From the NCBI GenBank assembly GCA_044344935.1, contig JBIJCA010000001.1, positions 1-64,000 of the forward strand: a DNA stretch of 64,000 nt, given 5' to 3'. Each line of letters begins with the position of its first letter. The first letter of the stretch is position 1. Made by a program: the position numbers and the translations under genes. The notes below the pieces were generated by a model, which was not told the DNA's origin, did no database searches, and worked only from the letters and a program-made list of their open reading frames with translations. The stretch comes from Aquimonas sp044344935. Lineage in GTDB: Bacteria; Pseudomonadota; Gammaproteobacteria; Xanthomonadales; Xanthomonadaceae. Of this stretch, positions 45,465 to 55,043 are shown piece after piece.

Positions 45465-46964
45465 TCACACGGGTTCGGGTTCGGGATCGTCGGCGGGCAC
45501 GCAGCGCTCGCTCGCCCACTGCCGCAGGCGCGCGACGTTCTCGGCCATCACCACCGAGATCGGGCGGGTGCCGCGCAGCGCGGCCAGCAGATGCGATTGA
45601 TCGAGGCCTTGCCCGTCGGCGTGGCTTTCGTAGAGCGCGGCCACCACGGCCTGCTCGATCTCCGCCCCCGAGAAGCCGGCACTGGCCGCCGACAGCGCCG
45701 CAAGGTCGAAGCTCTCGACGGTCTGCTGGCGGCGGCCCAGATGAATCGCGAAAGCCTGCCCGCGGGCCGCTGCGCCCGGCAGATCGACGAAGAAGATCTC
45801 GTCGAAACGTCCTTTGCGCAGCAGCTCCGGCGGCAGCTGTTCGATGCTGTTGGCCGTGGCGACCAGGAACACGGGCGGCTTGCGCTCTGACATCCACGTG
45901 AGCAGCGCGCCGAGCACGCGACGGCTGACACCGTCGTCGCTGTTCGAGGTGGCCAGGCCTTTCTCGATCTCGTCGCACCACAGCACGCAGGGCGCCATCG
46001 ATTCGGCAGCGCGCAGGCTTTCGCGCAGATTGCGCTCGGTTTCGCCGTGGTACTTGTTGTAGAGCGCACCAAAATCGAGCCGCAGCAGGGGCACGCCGAA
46101 GCCGCCGGCGCAGGCCTTGGCGGCCAGCGACTTTCCTGCCCCCTGCACGCCCAGCAGCAGCAGGCCGCGCGGCGGATCCAGGCCGGGCGGGCCGCTGCCT
46201 TCGATGAAGATGCGCCGGCGCTGTTCGATCCAGCGCTTGAGCCGCGTCAGCCCGGCCACTTCATCGAAGCGCGCCACGTCAGGTTCGAAATGCAGCACGC
46301 CTCCCGAGCCCAGCAGCTTGAACTTCGCCTGCTGCGCCTTGGCGATATCGTCGTCGCGGATCGCACCGTCATCGTGGATCAGCTGACGGACGATCTTGCG
46401 CGCGTCCAGCAGCGACAGCCCGCGCAGATGGCGCAGCAGCTGACGTTGCGCGCCCGCCTCGACCTGCACGCGTTTGCCGCCGTGTTCACGCGAATAGGCG
46501 AACGCCTCTTCGCGCAGCATCTGGCCGAGTCGCGCCTCGTCCGGCAGCCGAACCTCGAAGCGCGTGGCCAGCGATTCCAGCTCCTCCGGCAGCTCCACCT
46601 TGGCACCGACCAGCACCACGCTGTGCTTGCCTGCGGCCTGGCCAAGCACCACCTCGCGCAGGCGGCGGATGCTCATCGCGTAGCGCAGGTAGGGGCCGAA
46701 ATCGAACAGCAGCCAGATCGAGCGGCGCGCATCCGCGTGCATCAGCTCCAGCAGCTGGCTGGAGTCATTGCAGGCCGGCAGACCGTCCTCGTCCATGTCC
46801 AAGCGCTGCAGACCCTGGGTGATGCTCCAGCTGAACAGAGGCCGCAGCAGCTCGGCGACGACGTGGCGGAAGGCGTCGAGCAGCAGGCCCTCTTCGTGGG
46901 TTTCCACCACCACAAGCGGCGCGCCGGAGCGCAACAGGACAGCCAGGTCTCGGGGTTCGAACAT
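45465..46964 (-). CDS. Ycf46-like AAA+ ATPase
   Basis: The product is 499 residues. A non-canonical N-terminal region (about 1-225) is followed by one AAA+ module with Walker A GVQGAGKSLAAKA (about 270), Walker B CVLWCDEIEKG (about 328), sensor-1 ATANS and an arginine-finger region LLRKGRFDEIFFV. The plan and HSVVLVGAKVELP segment match the Ycf46 family known from cyanobacteria and plastids, where it is linked to inorganic-carbon use. The same role here is not assumed. It is single-copy, on the minus strand, opposite the secreted protease gene. Confidence 0.82.
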   Translation of the reverse strand: MFEPRDLAVLLRSGAPLVVVETHEEGLLLDAFRHVVAELLRPLFSWSITQGLQRLDMDEDGLPACNDSSQLLELMHADARRSIWLLFDFGPYLRYAMSIRRLREVVLGQAAGKHSVVLVGAKVELPEELESLATRFEVRLPDEARLGQMLREEAFAYSREHGGKRVQVEAGAQRQLLRHLRGLSLLDARKIVRQLIHDDGAIRDDDIAKAQQAKFKLLGSGGVLHFEPDVARFDEVAGLTRLKRWIEQRRRIFIEGSGPPGLDPPRGLLLLGVQGAGKSLAAKACAGGFGVPLLRLDFGALYNKYHGETERNLRESLRAAESMAPCVLWCDEIEKGLATSNSDDGVSRRVLGALLTWMSERKPPVFLVATANSIEQLPPELLRKGRFDEIFFVDLPGAAARGQAFAIHLGRRQQTVESFDLAALSAASAGFSGAEIEQAVVAALYESHADGQGLDQSHLLAALRGTRPISVVMAENVARLRQWASERCVPADDPEPEPV

Positions 46965-47130
46965 GCGCGGCGTGCAATCGCTGGAAGCAGCAAGGGCCGC
47001 AAGTGTAGCGGCCGAAGCCGGACTGAATGTCCCGAGTCGACTGCGCGGTCACCTGCAGACTCGGGTGTATCCTCGCCCGACCACCCATTCCTCTGGATTG
47101 AGCGGGCCGACGCGCCCGGGAGTGCCTTCG

Positions 47131-50100
47131 ATGAAAACCGCCTTTCCGCTTTCCCGCCCACAGGTGCTGGCGGCACTGTGCGCGCTTGCGCTGGCCCCGA
47201 TGGCCCAGGCTGAGCGCCTGAGTCTGCCCAGTCTCGATCTTCCCAAGCTGGCGGCCGAGGATCGGGTCAGCGACGGCAAGGCCGGCGTGCCGCTGCGTTA
47301 CGGCCAGGTGCAGGCGTTCGGCAACAAGCACCTCGGCCTGCCGGAGCGGGGGCTTGAGGCGGGCGGCAGCTGGACCGAAGCCAGCGATGGCGCCGGCCGC
47401 TGGTGGCTGCAGGTGGAGGCGGCGCAGGCGCGCAATCTGGCGCTGCACTTTGATGAGTTCCGGCTGCCGGCGGGCGCTGAGCTCAGGCTGTACGCGGCTG
47501 GCGAGAAGACTCCAAGCCTGGTCTACACCGACGCCGACAACACGTCCCAGGGCGATCTGCGGACGCCGATGCTCGAAGGGCAGAGCCTGCGGATCGAGCT
47601 ACTCGTGCCGCAGGACAAACGCGCCTTCACGCGCCTGAACCTAGGCAGCGTGGTGCAAGGCTATCGCGACCCCTTCGTCGCCCTGGCCCAGGTGAAGTCC
47701 GGTAGCTGCAACATCGACGTGGCCTGTCCGCAGGGCGATGCCTGGCGGCCGCAGATCCGTTCGGTGGCCCACTACACCTTCAACAGCGGCAGCGGCAGCT
47801 TTGTCTGCACCGGCCAGCTCGTCGCCACCGGCAGTCAGGCGCAGGACCGCTCCAACCCGCGTTTTCTGACCGCCCACCACTGCGTCAGCACCGCGGCTGA
47901 AGTCCAGTCGATGACCCTGTACTGGAAATACGAAAGCCCGACCTGCCGAGCGCCCGGCAGCACGGCCAGCGGACAGCAGGTGCCTCGCGACAGCAATACC
48001 GCGGCGACCCAGAGCGGCGCCAGCCTGCTGGCCACCCATCGCGAAACGGATTTCACGATCGTCGCGTTGAACGCGACCGTTCCTGCCGCCGCGGACGCCT
48101 GGTACACCGGCTGGGATCGCGGCACCGGCGTCCCCACGGGCACCGTCGGCATCCACCACCCGGCGGGCCACGAAAAGCGCATCAGCATCGACAACAATGC
48201 GCCGAGCACCGGCCCAAGCTGCATCATCACCAACGCCACCCAGACCACCCACTGGTACGTGGGCGCCTGGGATGAAGGCACCACTGAAGGAGGCTCTTCC
48301 GGTTCCGGCCTGTGGCGGCGCGATACGGGCCGCCTGATCGGTGTGCTCAGCGGCGGCGAGGCCTCCTGTGCCGCGCGCGACCAGTTCGACTGCTACGGAG
48401 CCTTGGACAAGGGCTGGACCGGCGGCGGCACGGCTGCGACCCGCATGAGCGACTGGATGGTGCGCGCCGGCGGCAGCCCGCAGACCCAGGACGGCTACGG
48501 CAGTTGCGCAGCACCGACGGTGAGCTTGAGCTCCAATGCCTTCAGCAGCGGCGCCCGCGTCGGCGAGCAGGTCGCGTTCAGCGCCGCTGCCAGCGGCGGC
48601 AGCGGCTCCGGCTATGTCTTCGAGTGGGACCTCAACGGCGATGGCGATTTCGAGCGCCGCGGCGCCGGCAACAGCGTCAGCCTCCGCTACGCGCGCGCGC
48701 AGAGTGGTCAGGTCAGCGTACGGGTCGTTGACGGCTCGGGCTGTGCAACGGTGGCCTCACGCGCCCTCGACGTACAGGCCGCACGAATCACCGCCACGGC
48801 CCAGGCGCCGCAGCAGGTCTGCGGCAACGGCAACGCCGGACTGGATCCCGGTGAGCGCTGGCGGATCCCGGTGACGCTCACCAACAGCGGCACCGCCCCC
48901 CTGCCCGCCGGTGCCCATGCTCTCTTCGCCAACGCAGAGGGCAGCGGTGGCGCCGAACTGTATGGGCCGGATGCCTTCGGCTACCGCGGCACCAACAGCG
49001 CCACCGATCCTGGTCTTTGCGGCTACGGCTTCGTCGACATCGGCGATGCGCCAGCACTGGCCCTGAGTGCAGCCGGTAACCTGGCGGCGGCCGACGACGG
49101 ACGCAGCAGCCTCATCGCTCTGGGTGGGTCGGGCTTCAGGCTGTATGGCCAGACCTACACCGCGGCCATCATGTCCACCAACGGCTATGTGTCGTTTTCT
49201 GCCAACGACAGCGGCGGTGACTACGACAACAGCTGCACGGGGCTGATGGACAATGGGGGTGCCGGTCCGCGGCTGCACGTGCTGCACGACGATCTTGTGG
49301 TCGCCTCCAACGGTGGCCTGCGCTATCGCTACTTCGCCAGTTGCCCGCGCGCGCCGATCGGTGGCTCGGATCAGTCCTGCCATGTGTTCCAGTGGGATGC
49401 GATGCAGGTCTACTCGGCAACCTCTCCCACCGGCAATGCCTCCTTCCAGGCGATCGCCTATCCCGGAAACGGCCAGGTGGTGTACCAGTACCGTCGCGCC
49501 AACACCAATGCCGGTGCCGGCGCCACTATCGGCCTGATCAACGCCAGCGGTGCCGATCAGTTGCTGGCGTCCTGCAACGCGGAGAACTCGGCGCCCGCTG
49601 AATCGGCGATCTGCGTCTTCGATCCGCAGAATCTACCGCTGGCGTCCACCCCAGTGCTGCTTGAGTCGCCCACGGTGTCCGTGCCTGCTTTGGCGGTTGG
49701 CGCCAGCGCGACGGTCCAACTGAGCGTGCAGGTGCCCCAATCGTCAGCCTGCGGTGCCCCGGTCGGCGTCGACTATCTCGCCACCGCGCTGAGCGGCGAG
49801 CACAGCATGCAACCGGCGACCGTGTTCGCCGCCCAAGTGGCGTCAAGCTGCGCGGCGGTGAGCACCTGCCCTGCCACCTCCCGCCCGCTGCCGCGCCGCG
49901 GCTTTTTCAGCGACCCGGCCCGCGGCGGCAACGGTCTCGCGGTCTTCACCTATGGCGACAACGCGAACCCTGTGGTGGGTGCGATCTGGTACACCGGTGA
50001 TCGCAGCTATCTGAGCGACTGGTACACCCTTGCCGGACCCCTGCGTGGGGGCCTGATGGAGAGCCCGCTGTTCCGCACGCGCAACAACCAGCCCAGCGGA

Positions 50101-50628
50101 TTCGCGCCGGTCACCACCGAGATTGGTCTCACTTGGCTGGCCACGGTCGACGCGCGCACGCAGCTGTTCGCGTGGGACTTCGGCGGCGGACAGCGCGGCG
50201 CCGAACTGCTGAGCAACACGGCCGGCACCCTGCCCTACGCCTCGCCTGACCATACCAATGCCTGGATTCAGACCGGCCAGAGCGGCTGGGGCCTCGCCGT
50301 CGAGGGTCTTCAGCTGGGCGACGGGCCGCTTGAGTTCTTCGGGGTCTACCTGTTCGATGCGGCAGGCCAATCACGCTGGCTTACAGGCACCAGCCGCAGC
50401 GCCAGCAGCGGTAGCGTGGAGCTCGCCAGCCAACGTACCCACTGCCCGGGCTGTCCCTTCTACCCGGACTACGCCAGCCTGGCGACGCCGGGCGGTACGC
50501 TCAACCGCAGTTACACCTCGCGCATCCGCGCGACGATGGGCACCAGCATCACCCTGCCCGCGCCGCTGTCGGGCACGTGGAACCGCACCAATGTCGAAAT
50601 CCAGGCCTTCGGAGACAACAACCCATGA
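47131..50628 (+). CDS. Large secreted trypsin-fold serine protease (lysyl-endopeptidase-like)
   Basis: The product is 1165 residues. A signal peptide (about 1-27, PMAQAE) precedes a propeptide-like region. The S1 catalytic residues are His in LTAHHC (about 249), Asp in ETDFTIV (about 305) and Ser in GGSSGSGL (about 388). After the protease domain come a PKD-like segment (about 470-560, FEWDLNGDGDFERRG) and several beta domains. Two C-terminal repeats centred on NGLAVF and SGWGLAVE (about 918 on and 1050 on) follow. The ATG at 47131 follows a GGGAG. It is probably secreted for protein degradation. Confidence 0.85.
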   Translation: MKTAFPLSRPQVLAALCALALAPMAQAERLSLPSLDLPKLAAEDRVSDGKAGVPLRYGQVQAFGNKHLGLPERGLEAGGSWTEASDGAGRWWLQVEAAQARNLALHFDEFRLPAGAELRLYAAGEKTPSLVYTDADNTSQGDLRTPMLEGQSLRIELLVPQDKRAFTRLNLGSVVQGYRDPFVALAQVKSGSCNIDVACPQGDAWRPQIRSVAHYTFNSGSGSFVCTGQLVATGSQAQDRSNPRFLTAHHCVSTAAEVQSMTLYWKYESPTCRAPGSTASGQQVPRDSNTAATQSGASLLATHRETDFTIVALNATVPAAADAWYTGWDRGTGVPTGTVGIHHPAGHEKRISIDNNAPSTGPSCIITNATQTTHWYVGAWDEGTTEGGSSGSGLWRRDTGRLIGVLSGGEASCAARDQFDCYGALDKGWTGGGTAATRMSDWMVRAGGSPQTQDGYGSCAAPTVSLSSNAFSSGARVGEQVAFSAAASGGSGSGYVFEWDLNGDGDFERRGAGNSVSLRYARAQSGQVSVRVVDGSGCATVASRALDVQAARITATAQAPQQVCGNGNAGLDPGERWRIPVTLTNSGTAPLPAGAHALFANAEGSGGAELYGPDAFGYRGTNSATDPGLCGYGFVDIGDAPALALSAAGNLAAADDGRSSLIALGGSGFRLYGQTYTAAIMSTNGYVSFSANDSGGDYDNSCTGLMDNGGAGPRLHVLHDDLVVASNGGLRYRYFASCPRAPIGGSDQSCHVFQWDAMQVYSATSPTGNASFQAIAYPGNGQVVYQYRRANTNAGAGATIGLINASGADQLLASCNAENSAPAESAICVFDPQNLPLASTPVLLESPTVSVPALAVGASATVQLSVQVPQSSACGAPVGVDYLATALSGEHSMQPATVFAAQVASSCAAVSTCPATSRPLPRRGFFSDPARGGNGLAVFTYGDNANPVVGAIWYTGDRSYLSDWYTLAGPLRGGLMESPLFRTRNNQPSGFAPVTTEIGLTWLATVDARTQLFAWDFGGGQRGAELLSNTAGTLPYASPDHTNAWIQTGQSGWGLAVEGLQLGDGPLEFFGVYLFDAAGQSRWLTGTSRSASSGSVELASQRTHCPGCPFYPDYASLATPGGTLNRSYTSRIRATMGTSITLPAPLSGTWNRTNVEIQAFGDNNP

Positions 50629-51116
50629 GTGAACGCCGCCTGCGCCGCCTGATCCTGCTGCGCCACGCCCATGCCCAGCCCCAGCAGCCCGGCCAGCTCG
50701 ATCGTGATCGCCCGCTGTCCGAAACCGGTGAAGCCGAGGCCGATGCCGCCGGTCGCTGGCTGCAGCAGCACGCGCCGCTGCCGCAGCGTCTGGTCTCTTC
50801 GCCGGCGCAGCGCGCCCAGGCCACCGCCCAGCGCGTACTGGCGCAGACCGGCTACATCGACCAGCGCAGCGACGAACGCATCTACGAGGCCAGCCCCGGC
50901 GAACTGTTCGATGTGGTGGTGAGCCACGCCGAGGTCGAAGTGCTGATGCTGGTCGGCCACAACCCGGGTTTTGAGTCGCTGGCAGCGCTGCTGTCGACCG
51001 GCCAGAGCGGTGACCATCGCGGCATGCCGCCGGCAGGGATCGCCGTGCTCGACTTCGAACCCGGCGCCGAGATCGAGCCGGGCGCCGGGCGGCTTTCCGC
51101 GTTCTGGGCCCCCTGA
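50625..51116 (+). CDS. sixA: Phosphohistidine phosphatase SixA-like
   Basis: The product is 163 residues of the histidine-phosphatase superfamily. The catalytic RHG-type motif is LLRHAHAQ (about residue 12) and a second histidine lies in MLVGHNPGFE (about 105). SixA dephosphorylates the HPt histidine of certain sensor kinases, and in E. coli it also affects PTS-related phosphotransfer. The start overlaps the protease stop (ATGA), so they may be translated together, though a functional link is not obvious. Confidence 0.85.
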   Translation: MSERRLRRLILLRHAHAQPQQPGQLDRDRPLSETGEAEADAAGRWLQQHAPLPQRLVSSPAQRAQATAQRVLAQTGYIDQRSDERIYEASPGELFDVVVSHAEVEVLMLVGHNPGFESLAALLSTGQSGDHRGMPPAGIAVLDFEPGAEIEPGAGRLSAFWAP

Positions 51117-51133
51117 GGCGCTGCCGGATCGAC

Positions 51134-51739
51134 GTGCGTACACCCGCTTTCCTCGCCGCCGCGCTGCGGGTCTCGATGTCCATGGTGTTGACCACGACCG
51201 CGAGCGTCGTCGCCGCGGACGAGCCCGGTCTGCGCATCGATACCGCGAAGTCGCTGGCCGGCTTCTCCGTGCGTGCGGCCTGGGTCAAGCGGATCGAGGG
51301 CCGCTTCGCCCATATCGAAGGCGTGGTCCGACCCGAAGCGGCCGACCGCTTCGTGCTGGAAGTGCGGATCGCGTCCGGCAGCGTGCTGATGGAACGCAGC
51401 AGCCATGAAGAATGGGCGCGCTCGGCAGACTTCTTCGATGCCGCCCGGCACCCATGGATCGAATTCCGTGCCGCGGGACTTCCCGGCGCACTCCTGCGCA
51501 CTGGCGGCCCGATCGACGGTGTGCTGACCCTGCGGGGCATCAGCCGACCGGTCAGCTTCGAACTGCTGCCGGCGGACTGCGCCGAGCCGGGGCTTCAGTG
51601 CCCGGTGCAGGCCCGCGGCGAGGTCGACCGCAGCGAATTCGGCATGACCGCGCGCCGGGTGTTCGTCAGCGATCGGGTCAAGCTCAGCTTCGACGTCCGC
51701 CTGCGCGCGCCGGAGCCGGCTCCGCCTGGACGCGGCTGA
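51134..51739 (+). CDS. YceI-family periplasmic lipid-binding protein
   Basis: The product is 201 residues, starting at GTG (51134). It has a signal peptide (about 1-28, ends SVVAADE). The YceI beta-barrel begins about 32 (LRIDTAKSLAGFSV), then has RSADFFDAARHPWIEF and GVLTLRGISRPVSFEL, and ends VKLSFDVRLRA. These lipocalin-like proteins bind isoprenoids. It lies 17 bp after sixA on the same strand. Confidence 0.85.
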   Translation: MRTPAFLAAALRVSMSMVLTTTASVVAADEPGLRIDTAKSLAGFSVRAAWVKRIEGRFAHIEGVVRPEAADRFVLEVRIASGSVLMERSSHEEWARSADFFDAARHPWIEFRAAGLPGALLRTGGPIDGVLTLRGISRPVSFELLPADCAEPGLQCPVQARGEVDRSEFGMTARRVFVSDRVKLSFDVRLRAPEPAPPGRG

Positions 51740-51756
51740 ACGGGCATCCACCGGTC

Positions 51757-53652
51757 ATGAACGCGCGCCCCGCCACCGCTGTGTTGCTTGCCCTGCTGAG
51801 CCTGCTGCTGATCGCCTGCACGCCCTCGCGCGAGCGCATCCGCATCGACGTCGATCGCGCGGCGGCGCATCAGGACCATTCGCTTGACTGCGAACGACCG
51901 GACCGCTGCGCCGTCCGCTCGCCGCTGCGGGTGGCTGCTGCGGAGGCCGTGCGCGACTCCACCGCCGAAGCGCCGCGTCACATCGCCCTCAGTCTCGAGA
52001 GCGGACACGATGCACTGCTGGCGCGCCTGCACCTGATTCGATCCGCGCGTCGCAGCATCGAGGTGCAGAGCTTCATCTTCGCCGAGGATGACGCCGGCTA
52101 CCTGGTGCTCGACGAACTGCTGCGCGCGGCCCGACGCGGGGTGCGCGTGCGCGTGCTGCTCGACCAGCTGTTCTCGATCGAGAACGTGACGCTGCAGGCC
52201 GGGCTGGCGCAGGCCCATGCCAACTTCCAACTGCGCATGTACAACCCCACCTTCGGCAAGGGCGCGACCAACAAGTTCGAATTCGTCGGCGGCATCCTCT
52301 GCTGCTTCACCCAGTTCAACCAGCGCATGCACAACAAGCTGCTGCTGGTCGATGGCCTGATCGGCATCACCGGCGGCCGCAACTATCAGGAGCGCTACTT
52401 CGACCTCGATCCCGGCTTCAACTACCGCGACCGCGATGTCCTGGTGGGCGGCCCGGTGGCAACCGCGATGCAGCGCAGCTTCGAGCAGTTCTGGAACGCC
52501 GAGCGCAGCCTACCGGTGGCCGGTCTGCGGGATGTGCGCCGTCTCCTCGATGCGGCAGCGCGCGGACGCGAGGTGCTGGCCACGCTGCCCCTGCGCCAGC
52601 CCGCACGCAGCGAGGCGATGCAGAGGGAGCTGGATGACCCGGTGCGGCTGCACGCCGTGCTGATGGCGCCGTTGCACCGTGTGGGCCGCGTCGACTTCTA
52701 CTCTGACGGTCCGGAAAAGCAGCTCGGGCGGATCGAGCCAGGCCGCCGCGACAGCAGCGACAGCCTGCGGCGCGCGGTCTTGCGCGCCCGCGAGGAAATC
52801 GTTCTGCAGACGCCCTACCTGGTCCTGTCGCGGCAGGCCCGCAGCACGTTTCAGCGCCTCCAGCAGCGGCCGTCGCCGCCGCGCGTGCGGATCAGCACCA
52901 ACAGCCTCGCCTCGACCGATGCATTCCCGGTGTACGCACTGAGCCACAAGTACAAGCGCACCTATCTGCGCGAGCTGAAGTTCGAGATCCACGAGTACAA
53001 GCCGCGCCCCGAAAACGCCCCCATCGCCCTGAACCTCGACCCCGAGAACGACGCCATCAGCCTGCCGCCGCGCTTTCTGCGCAGCGAGTCAACGCGGGTG
53101 TTCGGATCCGCCGCGGGCTCCGGTGCCGACACCCCGGGTCGACTGGCCCTGAGCGGCCCGCTGCCACTGCAGACGCTCGGCATGCGCATCGGCCTGCATT
53201 CCAAGTCGATGGTCATCGACGGCGAGCTGGCGGTGATCGGCAGCCACAACTTCGACCCGCGCTCGGACCGGCTCAACACCGAATCACTGGTGATGATCCA
53301 CGACCGCGCCTTCGCCCAGGAGCTGCGCGACACCCTGCTGGAAGACATGAGTCCCGCCAATGCCTGGGTCATCGCGCCGCGGCCGCGCGCGCCGCGGCTG
53401 GTTCGCGGCTTGAACTACAGCCTGGGCAAGGCCTTCGAGTACCTGCCGCTGTTCGACTTCTGGCCGTGGCGCTACGCCACCAGCTGGGAGTACACCGGCG
53501 GCCCCGGCTGCCAGCCGATGTCGCCCTTTGACCCGGCCTTCGTCAACTGCCACACGCCGGTCGGCGACTTCCCGCAGGTCGAGATTCCGTTCAAGGCCAT
53601 GAACACCCGCATCCTCACTGCCTTTGGCGCGGGGCTGGCGCCGATTCTCTGA
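51757..53652 (+). CDS. Phospholipase D-family lipoprotein
   Basis: The product is 631 residues. The lipobox LLLIAC (about residue 21) predicts lipid anchoring. Two HKD motifs are present: HNKLLLVDG (about 193) and HSKSMVIDGELAVIG (about 486), each with the following Asn/Ser residues, which together form the active site. PLD-family enzymes transfer or hydrolyse phosphodiesters, including cardiolipin and lipids. A CC pair (GGILCCFTQ) precedes the first motif. The ATG at 51757 gives a clean signal peptide; the longer ORF overlaps the YceI gene. Confidence 0.85.
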   Translation: MNARPATAVLLALLSLLLIACTPSRERIRIDVDRAAAHQDHSLDCERPDRCAVRSPLRVAAAEAVRDSTAEAPRHIALSLESGHDALLARLHLIRSARRSIEVQSFIFAEDDAGYLVLDELLRAARRGVRVRVLLDQLFSIENVTLQAGLAQAHANFQLRMYNPTFGKGATNKFEFVGGILCCFTQFNQRMHNKLLLVDGLIGITGGRNYQERYFDLDPGFNYRDRDVLVGGPVATAMQRSFEQFWNAERSLPVAGLRDVRRLLDAAARGREVLATLPLRQPARSEAMQRELDDPVRLHAVLMAPLHRVGRVDFYSDGPEKQLGRIEPGRRDSSDSLRRAVLRAREEIVLQTPYLVLSRQARSTFQRLQQRPSPPRVRISTNSLASTDAFPVYALSHKYKRTYLRELKFEIHEYKPRPENAPIALNLDPENDAISLPPRFLRSESTRVFGSAAGSGADTPGRLALSGPLPLQTLGMRIGLHSKSMVIDGELAVIGSHNFDPRSDRLNTESLVMIHDRAFAQELRDTLLEDMSPANAWVIAPRPRAPRLVRGLNYSLGKAFEYLPLFDFWPWRYATSWEYTGGPGCQPMSPFDPAFVNCHTPVGDFPQVEIPFKAMNTRILTAFGAGLAPIL

Positions 53653-53674
53653 AGCGCTGATTCGCTGTTCGCTC

Positions 53675-54487
53675 TCACGCCGGTCCCATCCGCGCGCTTT
53701 CAATGCCGCCCCGCCATTCGCGTTCGGCATCAATCGCGCCGCGCTGTTCCAGAAAGCGCAGGATCGCGCGCACCGTCACCACCGGGTAGCGGCCGGACAG
53801 TCGCGTCGCTACCGAGTGGTCGGTGAACACCAGGTTGTCCGCGAGCAGGCCGCCAGCGACTCGCTTGCGGTAGGCGATGCGCACTTCATCAGGAACGAAG
53901 CCGCTGCTGAGCGCGTGCGCCTGTGCTGCGCGTCGGTCGAGTGCGGCGCCGTAGTCGGCGGCGGCGAGCAGCTCCAGCACCCAGGCGGTGGAGTTCTGGG
54001 TGTGGCGACTGTCCGGGCGGGCGATCAGGTTGTAGCGGCGCTCGTGCAGGGCGTGAACGTGTCCGGACCGCAGCAGGTTCACGACGCGCTCGGCGAACGC
54101 GGGCTCAAGCCAGACGATCCGTGCGTCCTGCCGGTGCAGGTCATCGGCGAAGAAGTTGACCAGCCCTTCGGCGAACAGCGCCGAGTGGCTGCTGGCGCAG
54201 TGGTTCAGCAGATGCACAACCGTCCAGCGCCCCTGCGGATGATCGCGCAGCACGAAGCCGACGTGGCTGTAGTGCAGACCGTGCTTGGACAGGTCGGTGC
54301 CGGCGCGCGCCAGCAGGGCGACTTCGGCCTCGCGATCGTCGAGTGCGGCGGCAACGCGCAGCGCGCTCTCGGCCGCGGCGGCCCAGCCCTGCGGCGAGAG
54401 CTCGACGGCTTCGCAGTCGCGACCGGCCAGCGCGGGCGACGTGATCCAGAAGCAGAGGCACAGAGAGAGCGCACGTAGCCTGCTCAT
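53675..54487 (-). CDS. DUF2145-family exported protein
   Basis: The product is 270 residues with a signal peptide (about 1-21, SPALAG) followed by GRDCEAVE. Family-like features include YSHVGFVLRDHPQGRWTVVHLLNHC (about 70-95), LFAEGLVNFFADDL and the C-terminal DHSVATRLSGRYPVVTV. DUF2145 proteins are small secreted or periplasmic proteins of unknown function. Its start overlaps the stop of the upstream gene by four bases, so the two are one operon. The divergent regulator lies just beyond that gene. Confidence 0.72.
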   Translation of the reverse strand: MSRLRALSLCLCFWITSPALAGRDCEAVELSPQGWAAAAESALRVAAALDDREAEVALLARAGTDLSKHGLHYSHVGFVLRDHPQGRWTVVHLLNHCASSHSALFAEGLVNFFADDLHRQDARIVWLEPAFAERVVNLLRSGHVHALHERRYNLIARPDSRHTQNSTAWVLELLAAADYGAALDRRAAQAHALSSGFVPDEVRIAYRKRVAGGLLADNLVFTDHSVATRLSGRYPVVTVRAILRFLEQRGAIDAEREWRGGIESARMGPA

Positions 54488-54915
54488 CGCCGCAGCTCCG
54501 TGCGGTGGATGTGCGGTGCGAGGGCTTCGTCGGCGATGAAGGCGATCGCTTCGGACCCTGCCCAGAGCAGGAAGCCGCCGCTGACCGCGGTCGCCACCAG
54601 GGTGGTGCCGACCACCACGCCGCTGGCCTGCAGCGCCTCACGGCCGAGCACGAAGCTCAGCCGCACGCCGTCCACGGCGCCGAGCAGCACGACTTCCATG
54701 CTCGCGCCGACCGGGCGCAGTGCCGCCACGCTGAACTCGCTGCCCGCGGCGAGCAGATCGACGCTCGCGCGCGGCAGCGCTCCCAGTGATTCGGACAGTC
54801 GAACGGACGCGCGGCTGGCCTCGCTCTGGGCTTGGGCCCGCAGCGGATGGGCGCTCAGCGCAAGAGCCAGGACAAGAATCGCAACGGACAGCGGGGACAT
54901 CGGCAGACGACGCAT
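54484..54915 (-). CDS. Small exported protein, DUF2145 partner, unknown function
   Basis: The product is 143 residues with a signal peptide (about 1-28, LALSAHPLRAQA). The mature part contains ASRASVRLSESLGALPRASV and a hydrophobic stretch LVATAVSGGFLLWAGSEAIAF near the C terminus that may be a membrane segment. I do not recognise a family. It is the first gene of a two-gene operon with DUF2145 and faces the HTH regulator across 128 bp that hold two palindromes. Regulation by that protein is likely but unproven. Confidence 0.6.
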   Translation of the reverse strand: MRRLPMSPLSVAILVLALALSAHPLRAQAQSEASRASVRLSESLGALPRASVDLLAAGSEFSVAALRPVGASMEVVLLGAVDGVRLSFVLGREALQASGVVVGTTLVATAVSGGFLLWAGSEAIAFIADEALAPHIHRTELRR

Positions 54916-54975
54916 GGGGCGCTCCAGCAGTGGCGGGCAGGTCGAGATTCGGCTGAGGTGGCGTCGTCGTGCAAT

Positions 54976-55028
54976 CTGAATCCACCAAGGTGCAGATTCA
55001 GCCGCTTCGGGTATCGTTCACCGATACC
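54976..55028. promoter_or_regulatory. Two candidate operators between divergent genes
   Basis: CTGAATC at 54976-54982 and GATTCAG at 54995-55001 form an inverted pair around CCACCAAGGTG. A second perfect palindrome, GGTATCG-TTCAC-CGATACC, lies at 55010-55028, 15 bases before the regulator start at 55044. Both lie in the divergent gap between the unknown exported gene (minus) and the HTH regulator (plus), so they are plausible binding sites. Which protein binds is inference. Confidence 0.5.
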
Positions 55029-55043
55029 GCTTGGGGGATTTCG

